A DNA stretch of 60,000 bases from Bugula neritina (lineage: Eukaryota; Bryozoa; Gymnolaemata; Cheilostomatida; Bugulidae): NCBI GenBank assembly GCA_964035545.1, contig OZ037771.1, positions 3,711,128 to 3,771,127 of the forward strand, read 5' to 3'. Positions 23,964 through 35,900 of this stretch are shown here, piece by piece. The position numbers and the translations under genes were made by a program. Each line of letters begins with the position of its first letter. Position 1 is the stretch's first letter. Under the pieces are notes generated by a model. The model did no database searches. It was not told the DNA's origin and saw only the letters and a program-made list of their open reading frames with translations.

Positions 23964-26900
23964 ATGGCAGACCAGGTGACATCATGTAAGTACTGGTTGC
24001 TCAATTCATACATAGTCATTTTCTAGAAAAAGATAGTAACCTCACTGGTAGGTTATCTCAGATAGACGCTTCCCAGATAGACGTTATTTATTTACATTGG
24101 TACAATACATATTGTATGAGCAATTTATTTAAATATTATTTAAATATTATATATGTATATTTAAATAAAGCACATATTGAGTACATATAAAATAAATCTC
24201 TTTGATCTGCATTAACATATTAATTTTACATGTTTTCTGCTTCTTGTTTAAACAGATATTTTGTTAAAGAGTATTCATTATTTAAAGATAATGTTTATTA
24301 TTACTATATTATTACTGTTTTTTTTGTCCCACACAAATCTATGAGAATTAGAATATTATTCCAGATAATTCTTGTTAGCTATTATAGCTATTAGAATTTT
24401 AGCTATTTAGCAATGGATGCAACAGTTATATAGGTATGTTACTATAAAATTATATGGCACCAAATAAAAAATAGCGTCTATCCGGGATGAAACCAAATCA
24501 CCATCATCTACACAGTCATTCATTCCTTTCTCACTGGAAATGTGGCAATCAGTAGATATGTTTGACAATGTCGAGCTACTTACTGGTAATCCACCATAAC
24601 ATGTTTATAGTTCTTTCTTGTGAGTTACTCATGTATCAGCAATAATTGCTATGAGAAACACAAATGCATTCTACAGTTAGTATTCTGCTGTAGATATCCC
24701 TTTAATTGAGCCAGCCTCTCTCGAAGATTTATCTCAGATATCTAATGAACTCAAGCTTGGTATTGCTGAACATGAAAACAAAGACTATTTGGGTAATTTA
24801 TTACTTTAAGCAGTTTGTACAGTGAATGGTGGTACTAGGGCTAATGTGAAAAGGTCTAATGTGGGTCAGTTATCTAATTATAACAGTCCATGTTTTCCAG
24901 GAAATAGCTACATATAGGTTTCAATCATATCTGAATTAGTCCACCTGAATGTCCCAGTAAAGAGTCTGCAAATGGACTTCTTTTTCAGTCAATATACCCT
25001 TTTCCAATGTCTTCAATATCCCCTTACAATTAAGAGTTGTGTCCTCCCAACATGAAAAATAAAGAAAATATGCTTGAACGCATTTTTGTGGTTTTGGTTA
25101 CTGAGCAATGCTGAAATGGCAACTATGATTAAATCCTAATAAACATTTGTTGTCCAGTCTGTTATGACCATGCAATTTATAGCTGTTGATCTTTCAACTC
25201 TGTGGTCCAGTTTCACTGCTCGTAACACGTATTTACACACTGCCTGCTCAGCAACTTAGCTGTGTTATAGCATGTGCACTTAATTTATATACTTTGAAGA
25301 GTTTATGCTACATTATGTTCAGAAGACCTTGAATGCTTTACATAGTTTCATGTTTTGGCTAAAACTTCTTTAAAAGAAAAATATTACCAAAAAAATCAAA
25401 GCTCAGTTTATGCAAAAATTTATTTAAAAGATTTTATTTTTAGGCAAGCATTTTTTCATTCAATATAATCTTGAAATATTTTGCCTGCCCTATATCTTTA
25501 TCACATATTTTACAACAGGTCTAATATTTTTGCTTAAAAGTTTTAATTGCAATGTTATACTTGATGTTAACTCGCTCATGCCTATTCTAAGATAAGAGCT
25601 GTAATATTCTAATCAGTGCTGTCGTGACTTATAGCCAACCTCTAAAATTTTATGTCATCCAAATGCGAGTCTCAAATAAAAGAAATATAGGCATTATAAT
25701 ATTTTGTGACCCAGAATCAGCCAAGCCAGCTGTAAAACTGCAGCTAAGTTTTAATATGACTAGCTTTGGATTGTTGCTCTGTCCCGATATTTAGAGCATG
25801 AAAAGTTGAGAAGCTATAATATGAAATAGTTTCACTGAAAACCCAAGCAAAAACTTAATAGCTCAATTTTATCAACATGCTTTCACTGCTTCACTTGTAA
25901 GAATCTGCTTAATACTTTTCAACCAGAATTCCCTTCTGAAGTGGTTTTCAGAGGGGACGGAGCAATATTCCGAAGGCCCATTAGTCCGAAGGCCCATTAG
26001 TCCGAAGGTTCATTAGTCCGAAGGTCCATTAGTCCGAAAATTAGTAGACACATGATAGTAAAGAGCATCCTCACTGAGAATATCATTGATTTCACTCACA
26101 ATCTAGTCTAAGTTCTTGCTCTGTTAATACTGTATGTGGGTGGCATGCGTGTTGCCTACTTGCGATTGTTTAGCCTGAGATTACACTATGACCAGAAAAC
26201 AGCTGCCTCAATTAGGGCTGCATCATCTATCAACATTCCATTATGGCTGCTTTATAAACAAAGTACACAGCAAGCTATTCACTAGCCTGTCAGCTAGCAA
26301 GCCTGTAATTAGTATGTACGCATCAGTATCTTCTCATCTCTAAGTGTTCACTGAAGCATGAAGTGCTGCGCAGTGATGATAACTTAGGAAAAAAAATTAC
26401 TAGCATTTAATTAGTATTACTTATTTTACAATTAGTGTAAAATGACAGGGGACTGCAATTCTATTCTAGCTACAGTCAGTCAGCTTATATAGGCCCTTAA
26501 TGTTGACTATTTATAAACTGAAAAACTAAAGTAAATACATGAAACCGGTAAAATTAAAGCCAAGCAAACATTTTGTGTCCACTGTACTGTATTTATGATA
26601 AGCTTGGTAAAAAATTACCGGGCACCTCATAACTTATAAAAAAGGTTGCATTTGAAGTTAGCTGCAAAAAAATAATGGTTTATTTTAGAATTTTGCTATT
26701 GAATGTAATATAGTAAATCTCTGGCTTTGTAGTTATTTATTTAGTATCACATTCAATCTCTTTAATTATCTGTAAGCTGCTAAGCTGCATTATTATATTA
26801 ATCAAATTATGCATATATCTATATTTCACTTAAAAATATCTCTTTGTAATTAAAAATATCTTTAATTAGGGATATCTGTAAAAATGCATTGTAGACTAAA

Positions 26901-29900
26901 AATTATAAACATCCTGGACACTACTCTAAGATCAAATAAACAAAGCTGCACACCATAATATACCAAACCAAACAAATCCACAAGATATGTCGATAAGGGC
27001 AACCTTCTAGCTTTAACTGCCTGGCTGGGGCCACACTATTGGTATATAAGAATTCAGTCCAGCCAAATAAAACCTCACCTAATTGTGCTATAGAATCAAA
27101 ATTTAAAAACCATGTTGTAGATCTTTCTGTTCCTCAAAGCAACTTTTTTGAAATTTTCAATAGCTTTCATAGATTTTCTATAAAATATAAGTGATTTATA
27201 CACTGCAAGTATGATTTTTTCCTAAGTTATCATCACTGAGCAGCACTTCATGCTTCAGTGAACACTTAGAGATGAGAAGATACTGATGCGTACATACTAA
27301 TTACAGGCTTGCTAGCTGACAGGCTAGTGAATAGCTTGCTGTGTACTTTGTTTATAAAGCAGCCATAATGGAATGTTGATAGATGATGCAGCCCTAATTG
27401 AGGCAGCTGTTTTCTGGTCATAGTGTAATCTCAGGCTAAACAATCGCAAGTAGGCAACACGCATGCCACCCACATACAGTATTAACAGAGCAAGAACTTA
27501 GACTAGATTGTGAGTGAAATCAATGATATTCTCAGTGAGGATGCTCTTTACTATCATGTGTCTACTAATTTTCGGACTAATGGACCTTCGGACTAATGGG
27601 CCTTCGGACTAATGGGCCTTCGGACTAATGGGCCTTCGGACTAATGGGCCTTCGGACTAATGGGCCTTCGGACTAATGGGCCTTCGGAATATTGACTAGT
27701 CACCGTTTTCAGATGCTTCAGTTTTATGTTGCAATTTGATGAGTTGGGAAACTTGGACATTTAGGTGCAGTAGTGGTTAGCCTATAAGCTTAGCTTTTTA
27801 CCTATTCCATTATATAACTACGATTCAACCTACCACCTACATTAACTAGAATCTTGAGTCTACTGCAGCTGATGGAGATGACTACTACACACAAAGTAGG
27901 TGCAGTAATAGAGGAATGGAGAAAAGCCTGTGTTCTAGATTAGAAAAGTAGCAAAAGAAGTTATGTTGTGCTCAACACCAAAATTTATAAAGAAATTTAA
28001 AGAACTTAGGGTATATCTCAATTTCTCCACTACTGCTCCTAAATGCTATAAGCCACAGGCATAATATTAAGAAATAACAAACTGTAACACAAATACCTGA
28101 ATGCCAACAGCTAAAAGGCTATCTGGTTTTTAATTAAATTATCTAAACATATTTATTTGAGCACAATTGTTACAATTGTAATAGATGCATAACCTGCTAG
28201 AAAATTAAACCACATGTATTAATCCACACTTCATATTCGTTTGATATTATAAATTTAATATGTCTATTTCATGTATATCTATAATTTTGTGAGAACGTTT
28301 TTTGTGAAAATGATGGATATTGAGGTAGTCTAGCTATAATTAATTGAAAATGCTAAGACAGCTAATCTGCTGTCTCATTCACAATCAGTGCTTTAAGACT
28401 GTGTTAACAGCAGTCTGACCAAAGAGTTGAAAGGTCAACAGCTATAAATTGAACATGACAGCCAGCACACTTAGCTTAAATATTTGTTTCTCTTCTAGAA
28501 GTTATAAGAATATATTGACTACATGTGTTAACATACCGGATTTATAGTAGGGTTAACCAATTTTGCTTTCATACCGAATATGTTTTGGTAGATCTTAATA
28601 TTAATTCACATTACTAATTTAATTCTTTGCAATTCTTACAGAGATTGTAAATGGTTGGTTGAAGAGTTCTGAAGGCTTGAGATTGATTGAAGAGGAAACA
28701 GTGCCTGTCCTGTATCCAAGGATTCCAGGAGTGAAGCCTGCAAGGAAGGATAACCCCCACAATGCATGGTAATATATTTTTAAACGTTTTAATATTATTC
28801 TAAAATACCAGTCTGGCACAGGACACAACATTGGATGATGAAGTAATAATTGCCAGAAGCAGGTTTGGCTTCTGATGTCACAGTGAAATAAACCTTTTGG
28901 TATGCTGGTTTTAGACTTTGGTATATATATACTGCTATATACTCTACCATACTCTACTATACTATACCATACTATACTATACTATGCCCTACTTTACTCT
29001 ACCCTATTATACTATACTATACTGTACCATACCATACCATACCATACCATACCATACCATACCATACCATACCATACCATACCATACCATACCATACCAT
29101 ACCATACCGTACCGTACCGTACCATACCATACCATACCATACCATACCATACCATACCCTACCCTACCCTACCCTACCCTACCCTACCCTACCCTACCCT
29201 ACCATACCATACCATACTATACCATACCATACTCTACTCTACTCTAGCTTAGTCTACTTTACTCTACACCTCTTCATTTTACTTTAATTTAAGGGTTTTT
29301 AAATTTGAACCTTCCAATAGCTGTGTAAAGTTGATACACAAAAGATACTATCTTTTAGGGCAACAAAAGTAACGATAAAAGGAGAAGACTCTGGACTCTT
29401 GGCTGGGAAAACTGTTGCTATAAAAGATAACGTGTTTGTAGCTGGAACTCCTCTATCGAATGGTTCCAAGATATGGGAGGGGTACACTCCAGAGTTTGAT
29501 GGTACAGTGATTACCAGGATACTACAAGCAGGTAATATTATATAGGAAGTGAACTGCGCAGGTTACAAGATCTGCAGTGTAAATCTGTTTATCTGAAAAG
29601 GAATCATTTTTCGTACATTCTCTCTGGTTAGAGATCAACCCTTATAATGCACATGTAAATAAAGACTATCATAAACAAGTAACCTGGTGCAGCCGTTACT
29701 AAGCAACACTCACCAACATAAACAGACTCATAGAAACCGTTTATTGTTATTTTTAAAGCCCAGATCGCTGTAAGAAGAGGAGATAAACCAGAATTCTATT
29801 TAGAAACTAGTAATAAAATAAGCTCATGCATTTGTGAGGGAGGGGGAAAGCTGGGTTGGTGGTAAATAACTTTCCTGTTTTTTATGTGGGAGCACTCATA

Positions 29901-32900
29901 GTCTACTGGTTAGAGCACTTAGTGAACACAAGGCCAGTGGCTTGAAGCCCAGTAAACGCCATTGGTGATGTTAGGAAAGCCATTCAGTCATAATTTTTCT
30001 CTTATAATAGAAAACAAGTCCTTAGCACTTCTTAAAATATAGTAATCTGGTGATAAATTACATTATACTTACATAGAATATTATATAACATAAGGTGGGA
30101 CTATTCTGGGAAAATCAACATGCGAGAATCAGTGCTTTTCAGGAAACAGTTTTACTAGTGCCAGTGGCCCGGTCCTGAATCCTGCAGACCAGACCAGATC
30201 TGCTGGAGGCTCTAGCTCTGGAAGTGCAGTTCTTGTAAGTGTGTCTTGATCCTAAAAGCTTCCACAATACAGCAATTGTGAATGTTTTGGTACACTGAGA
30301 TGTTAGAGGAATGCTGTGATGATAGTTGGGTGTTTTCATGTCCTCACCAACATACATAGTGTAAAATCATGAGGTAGATGTGCTATTCAGTGACTTACAT
30401 TCACTTCAAATAAAGGTTTTTCAGAGGTCCCGATATCCCCTTTACAATTTAAAGTTGTGTCCTCCCAAAGTGAGTAGGTTCAACCTTTTTATAAGGAGCA
30501 AGCTCATTAAAAAATTTAAGCTTGTTTGCTACTTGAAATCTTAATTATGCTAGAGAATTATTCTTTTGGGAGATAAATATTTTGGTATAAGCGTACATAT
30601 TAGCAGCTCACAAAAAATAGCTAACATCAAGTACATGTATAACACCACAATTAAAACTGTTGATAAAAACAATTAGACCTGTTGTAAAATATGTGAGGAA
30701 GATATAAGGCAGACAAAATATTTCAAGATTAGATTGAATGAAAAGATGTCTGCCTAAATAACATAAACTATTTTAAAGAAATTTTTGCATAAACTGAGCT
30801 TTGCCTTTTTGGTAATATTTTTCTTTTAAAGGAGTTTAACCCCTTGTTCACACATTGCCGGACTGTACATCGTAACAGCAAATGTCCGCCATCTTTGATA
30901 ACATCCGGGCTGAATCGTACCCCGGTATACGTTGCGGCATCGATCAAGCAGTGCTTAATTCAAAAACTTATGGTGGGCTCCCATTGGGTAGAGTTGATCT
31001 GGTACTAAAATTTAAAGAGCGTTTTTCGCTAATTTATTTTAATAGCTTATTGTTTATTCAATTTGACTAATTCAAAAGTTTTAAAGAATTAAAAATTAAA
31101 TTAAACTCAGCTTAAAAATCTAGCTTTCCCTAATTACAAAAGCACGCGAACTAAAACTTAAAAATTATTTAGACAGCTTATTATCTAAATTAGTTTGCAC
31201 AATTATTTTAAGGACGCATATATTTAAAAGAGAGACTTCTTTTAATTGCTTTTATTTAGTCAATAACATATTTTCTGTCGTATCTTTTGAGAAGAATGTT
31301 GAGACATATAAGTGAATAATATTTAAAGGCGCACAAGTCACCGCAGACAAGAATTAGCCTTATGATGATTGGTCACAGCTCAACGTCATGCGTTGTACTT
31401 TTCGTCAGTGTGTGAACGCTTGTTGACAAAACGTAACAGCCGCGCCATTTTGTTTGTGTTGTTTGTGCGCATACAATACGGCAATGTGTGAGCAGAGGGA
31501 TAAAGTGCATGGCCATGACAGCCAGCAGAACAAATGACTGATGGTACTTTAGCATTGCTCAGCAACCAAAACCACAAAATGTGTTCAGGTTTGTTTTGTT
31601 CAAAAACTTCCATGTTGGGAGGGCACAACTCTTAATTGTAGGGAGACCTCTGAAAAGGGCCTATTGGGACTTTTTAAACTGAAATTTTTATATGCATATG
31701 TATAATAATATAATATTAGGTAGGAGTTCTACTCAAAAGTTTGTTTATTTTTTGTTGTTTAAATTTTTGCATTCAACACTGAGTTGTGGTCTCAACAAAC
31801 TAACAATGAAGTTTTCAGTCTAGCCTAAAGAGATGCAATGGGTTTCTGAATAACGGCATAGAATTTGGAAACCTTTTGATATACTCGTATATAGCTTATA
31901 AGATATTTGATTTTTGTAGATAGCCGCTGGAGAAGTGGACATGGCTATTGGTGGAGATCAGGGGGGTTCTATACGCCTCCCCAGCAGCTGGTGTGGCTGC
32001 GTAGGACTGAAGCCAACATTTGGTTTGGTGCCTGTAACAGGATCTTTAGGTAATGGAGGCTTTCAAATGTTAAGAAGTAAAGAAAATACTATAAAATACA
32101 AACTTTTATTTCATAAACTTTACATTTTACATAAAATATCTGTTGCTATAATAATACAATAGAACTCTACATAATAATATTCTATCATTTATAATTGATG
32201 ACTAGTAAATTACTGCACAACTAGTTTAATAATGATTGTCAGAATTTCTTAGGTATGGAGCCTTCTGTTGATTACCTTGGCCCAATGGCCTCTAATGTTA
32301 CTGACGTAGCAAAGCTGTTAGAAGTCATTGCAGGATATGATAGCGGAAGAGATCATAGACAGAATCCCCATGTGACAATACCTAAATACAGTCAATTGGT
32401 AAGTTCCCATGTGCAAACATTACCTGTAGCATTGCAATGCATTCTGAGAATAACAAGATACACTGTAATAAACTTATTACACTAAGCTCCTCATGTTTTA
32501 TACTTATTTAAAACCATACAAGCTTTACAGACCAAGCAATAAAATATTATGTTTTAATATGTCCTGTACGTACACTTTATTACAGCTGCGACATGTTTCA
32601 GTAAAGTTATTCTATGATTTCAGCTGAAAGGAGATTTGACTGGTGTTAAGTTGGGCTATGTTAAAGAGGGATATGAACATGCTACTCCTGGAGTTAAGTC
32701 AGCAATGGCTGACGTAATAAATCTGATGACCAACTGTGGTGCTGTTGTTGAAGAAATCAGCATTCCTTTACACCTTCAGGGTATGTGTCTACTTATTTAA
32801 TTATTTACTCATCTTACTATATACTTATTGTATCACATGCACCCTGATTATAGTTAGAAAAATCAACGGATTAATGGTGTCTTGTGGAGTGATATATATT

Positions 32901-35900
32901 TATTTTTTCCCTAATGTTCATTATACACCTTACAAATCATGATACTGAAATACACTTTTAAAACATAGAAATATAAATAATGTCATGAAAGATTAATACG
33001 AAACAGTTCAAAATTAAATATATACAAATGTAACAGCAATGTATAGTTGGTCAAATGTGTGAATAAACAATAGATCACAAAAGCTATTACCTTCTTTCCT
33101 CCTTTTAGGTGAATGTGATAATTAACCAAATACAAAAACAATTTTAAACTGAATACTACTTTCTATAATCCTATAAAAATTCAATTATAGTAGGCATCTG
33201 CTTTTACTGTTGCTTCTTTCACCTTTTATATGCTCAATGCTAATCATTAGGTTGCCATCAGCTATAAAGCTAGCTTTCAATAAAGGATAGCTGATATTTA
33301 GATATAAGAAAAACTGCCTTTTATGTAATTTATGCTTCTGCTGATTATGGAACTTACACTTACCTTTCTATTTACTTATTAACCTATCTATCTACTTATT
33401 CACCTTTCCATCTACATACCTACCTACTTACACCCTGTCCTTCGTCACTTTCTATGTTTCATAATGTTTTTTTTCTAGCGCTCTTTCATATATTTTATAG
33501 CACTTAGATTGTTAGAGTGTAAAAAATCTAGTTAATGCTTATTACAGCTAATGTTGGCCTGCTATTATGATGCGAGAAACAACTGTTACCTTTACTTTAC
33601 TCTCTACTCATAGTATAATATGTTATAAATAAATTTATAAGTTATTTCTAACCTACGAAAGCTGCTCTAGTTTATCTATAGTTGTCTTCTCCTGGCATAG
33701 ATTACCTTTACCTATAATATCATTTATTAGATACACTATTTCCACAGCACACCAGTAAAATATTATGTTTACATCACTTGTAACAGGGAGAACACAACTA
33801 CTGTTTTCCTTTACTGTTGCCAGTACTTACCATTATTGCATTATACGCTATTATTATAGTATATTATTACATCATTTTATTGTACTATTATAATACCCTA
33901 CTGTATTATTATATTATATGCTATTATTATAGTATAATATTACATCACTATATGACATTATTATGTTATTCTACTATATTAATATACTATATATGCTATT
34001 ATTATGGCATATTATAACATTATCCTATTATCCTCTTATATTATAATAATATTACATTATTATACAATATGAGCATAGTATATTCATATCATATTATATT
34101 ACTGCATAATTATATTATGTAAATATATATCTTGCATTATATTGTTGCATAATTATATTATATGATATATTTCAAATTATACTATTATATTACACCTGAA
34201 TGAGCACCAAATAAAAGTTATTTCTGGTACACTAGCCTTAGAAACCACAGTTCTGCATATTTCAGGTGGTCCATTGTTTACCATCACTCTGGCCTCCTTT
34301 TATCACAGTATGATTGAAAGCAATGTGCAACCCCCAGGCTACAATGAGCTGTACAGTGTGTCGGCAATGCAGCATTTCAAACAGGCATTCAAGGTACAGG
34401 AAAGTACCTAGAAAAGTTGCATATGCACATTTGTAAAATATGATATGTGTATAAAATCATAATCTTATATCCTGTGTGTATCTAAGATAAGTGTTTTTAC
34501 AATGCATGTTTGTAAATCTATTAAAGAGAACGTTTGGTATCTTTTTGTTGTCTAAACAGAAGGTATGCTTGAAAAGTGCTCGACTCTACAAAATCAACTG
34601 AAAATTGAAAATTCAAGTAATTTATTCAATTGGTATACAACAGTTTATTATACAAAATATTACAATTATTTATGTTGTTTTCAATATTTGCTTATAACAC
34701 AAAGAAAGTGGAAGGAATCTATCAAAAGTTTGATTTTTACCTAAGTTTCACCTATATTTCCTAAGCTCTCTATTACTAGTTGTTTATGACCTGTACACAG
34801 CTTTACTATCTTCTTTGTTTATACAGAATATTTTTATAACAGAAGCACTTGTGAATAGTCATAGTAAAAGTATATAATACCATAGTGTAAACTGTAAGAA
34901 ACTGTGCTCCAACTTCAACTTGAAATTACTATAACTCAGTTATTTATGTTGTATTCTACAGTCCAGAGCTCATGATGTTTCACCAACTATCAAAGCTGTA
35001 TCTTTATTTGGAGAATATTTAAAAAGAAAAGATGGTAAAGTTACTACATTTCAACTTTGTGTTTGCTCATAAATGTAGTTACTGTATTTTAGAATGTTTA
35101 TTTTCAAATCAAAATTTTAAAGAGTTTTTCGGTCGTTAAAAATTGACGGTTACTCGTCACAGTTTGTCTGCTTTATTGAGCCTCTTTATTAGATCAGTGT
35201 GTTGTATGAAGCTGTACCCAGATCTGAACTTTGGTTTCAGATTTTTATGAACAAAGTTTATACACTTTTTTTATAGACTTCAATCAACTGGAAATAGAAT
35301 AAACTTTTATGTCATTATGCACTGTGTATCATCTTAATGTCGACTAGAGCTGAGTTTTTAATAATACTACCAAAAATATCATTAAACTTGATATTTCTAA
35401 TGCAAAATCTATAAGCAAAACTTGAAAGGGTTTATAAACTATAATAAAATATTAACGTATTTTTGTGTTTTTAACTTGTTGTACCAATTATTAGTGGGGC
35501 TTTGTGATCATTTGAACTGCAGTATAAGTATGGTGTATATCTAAAACACCATTCAGTAAATATCAGCTGGCTTTTTAATGGAATGGTCTTTTCAGTGCAG
35601 CCCATGTCAATTTCATATAGTCTGTAATAAAAAAGAAACCGACAATCCTATTAGTTAAAAGTTAAAATGCCCAGACTCTGTTCTATATGCTAATTTCTGC
35701 CAATAAACTTTCAGGAAGTATGTTAGTTGGTCGTGCTATGAACTGCAGGTCTGTACTAAGAAGAGCGTATAACAATATGCTGGAGAAATACGATGCTCTG
35801 ATTATGCCTACCATACCTTTTGTTGCTGCTAAACTACCTACAGCTGATCTAACTCCAGCAGGTATGAAGTGCCACATGTTAGTTAAGTAACTCTTTTAAC

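Larger units (their letters stand above)
25173..28452. mobile_element. Composite insertion in intron 2 of copy 3, bounded by inverted ends
   Basis: The left end 'CAATTTATAGCTGTTGATC' and the right end 'GGTCAACAGCTATAAATTG' are the same inverted termini as the 229-bp element at 4864. Between them lie a stretch (about 25300-25570) whose reverse complement recurs at about 30610-30840, the fold-back element (25963-27694) and a small MITE (27897-28041). I see no coding gene. It may be one large element with later insertions, or a pile-up of unrelated ones. Confidence 0.4.

Noticed and set aside
25970-26035. CRISPR-like array ('cattagtccgaagg' units)
   Set aside because: The units are tandem without unique spacers and are mirrored at the other end of a fold-back transposon in an animal genome.
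24793-28641. Copy 3 considered as two broken genes because of the 3.85-kb intron
   Set aside because: Exons on both sides keep frame, phase and catalytic residues, and the extra length is made of recognisable mobile elements. Splicing across it is plausible but unproven.
28902-29252. Open frames of 109-116 codons with (YHTIP)n peptide repeats, resembling a repetitive structural protein
   Set aside because: The frames are by-products of the ACCAT pentanucleotide in an amidase intron. All frames of such a repeat stay open, and the sister copies lack the repeat.
30882-31070. Possible 62-codon gene with more balanced base composition than its surroundings
   Set aside because: It lies entirely inside a piggyBac-like MITE, lacks a recognisable domain, and reflects the element's own composition.
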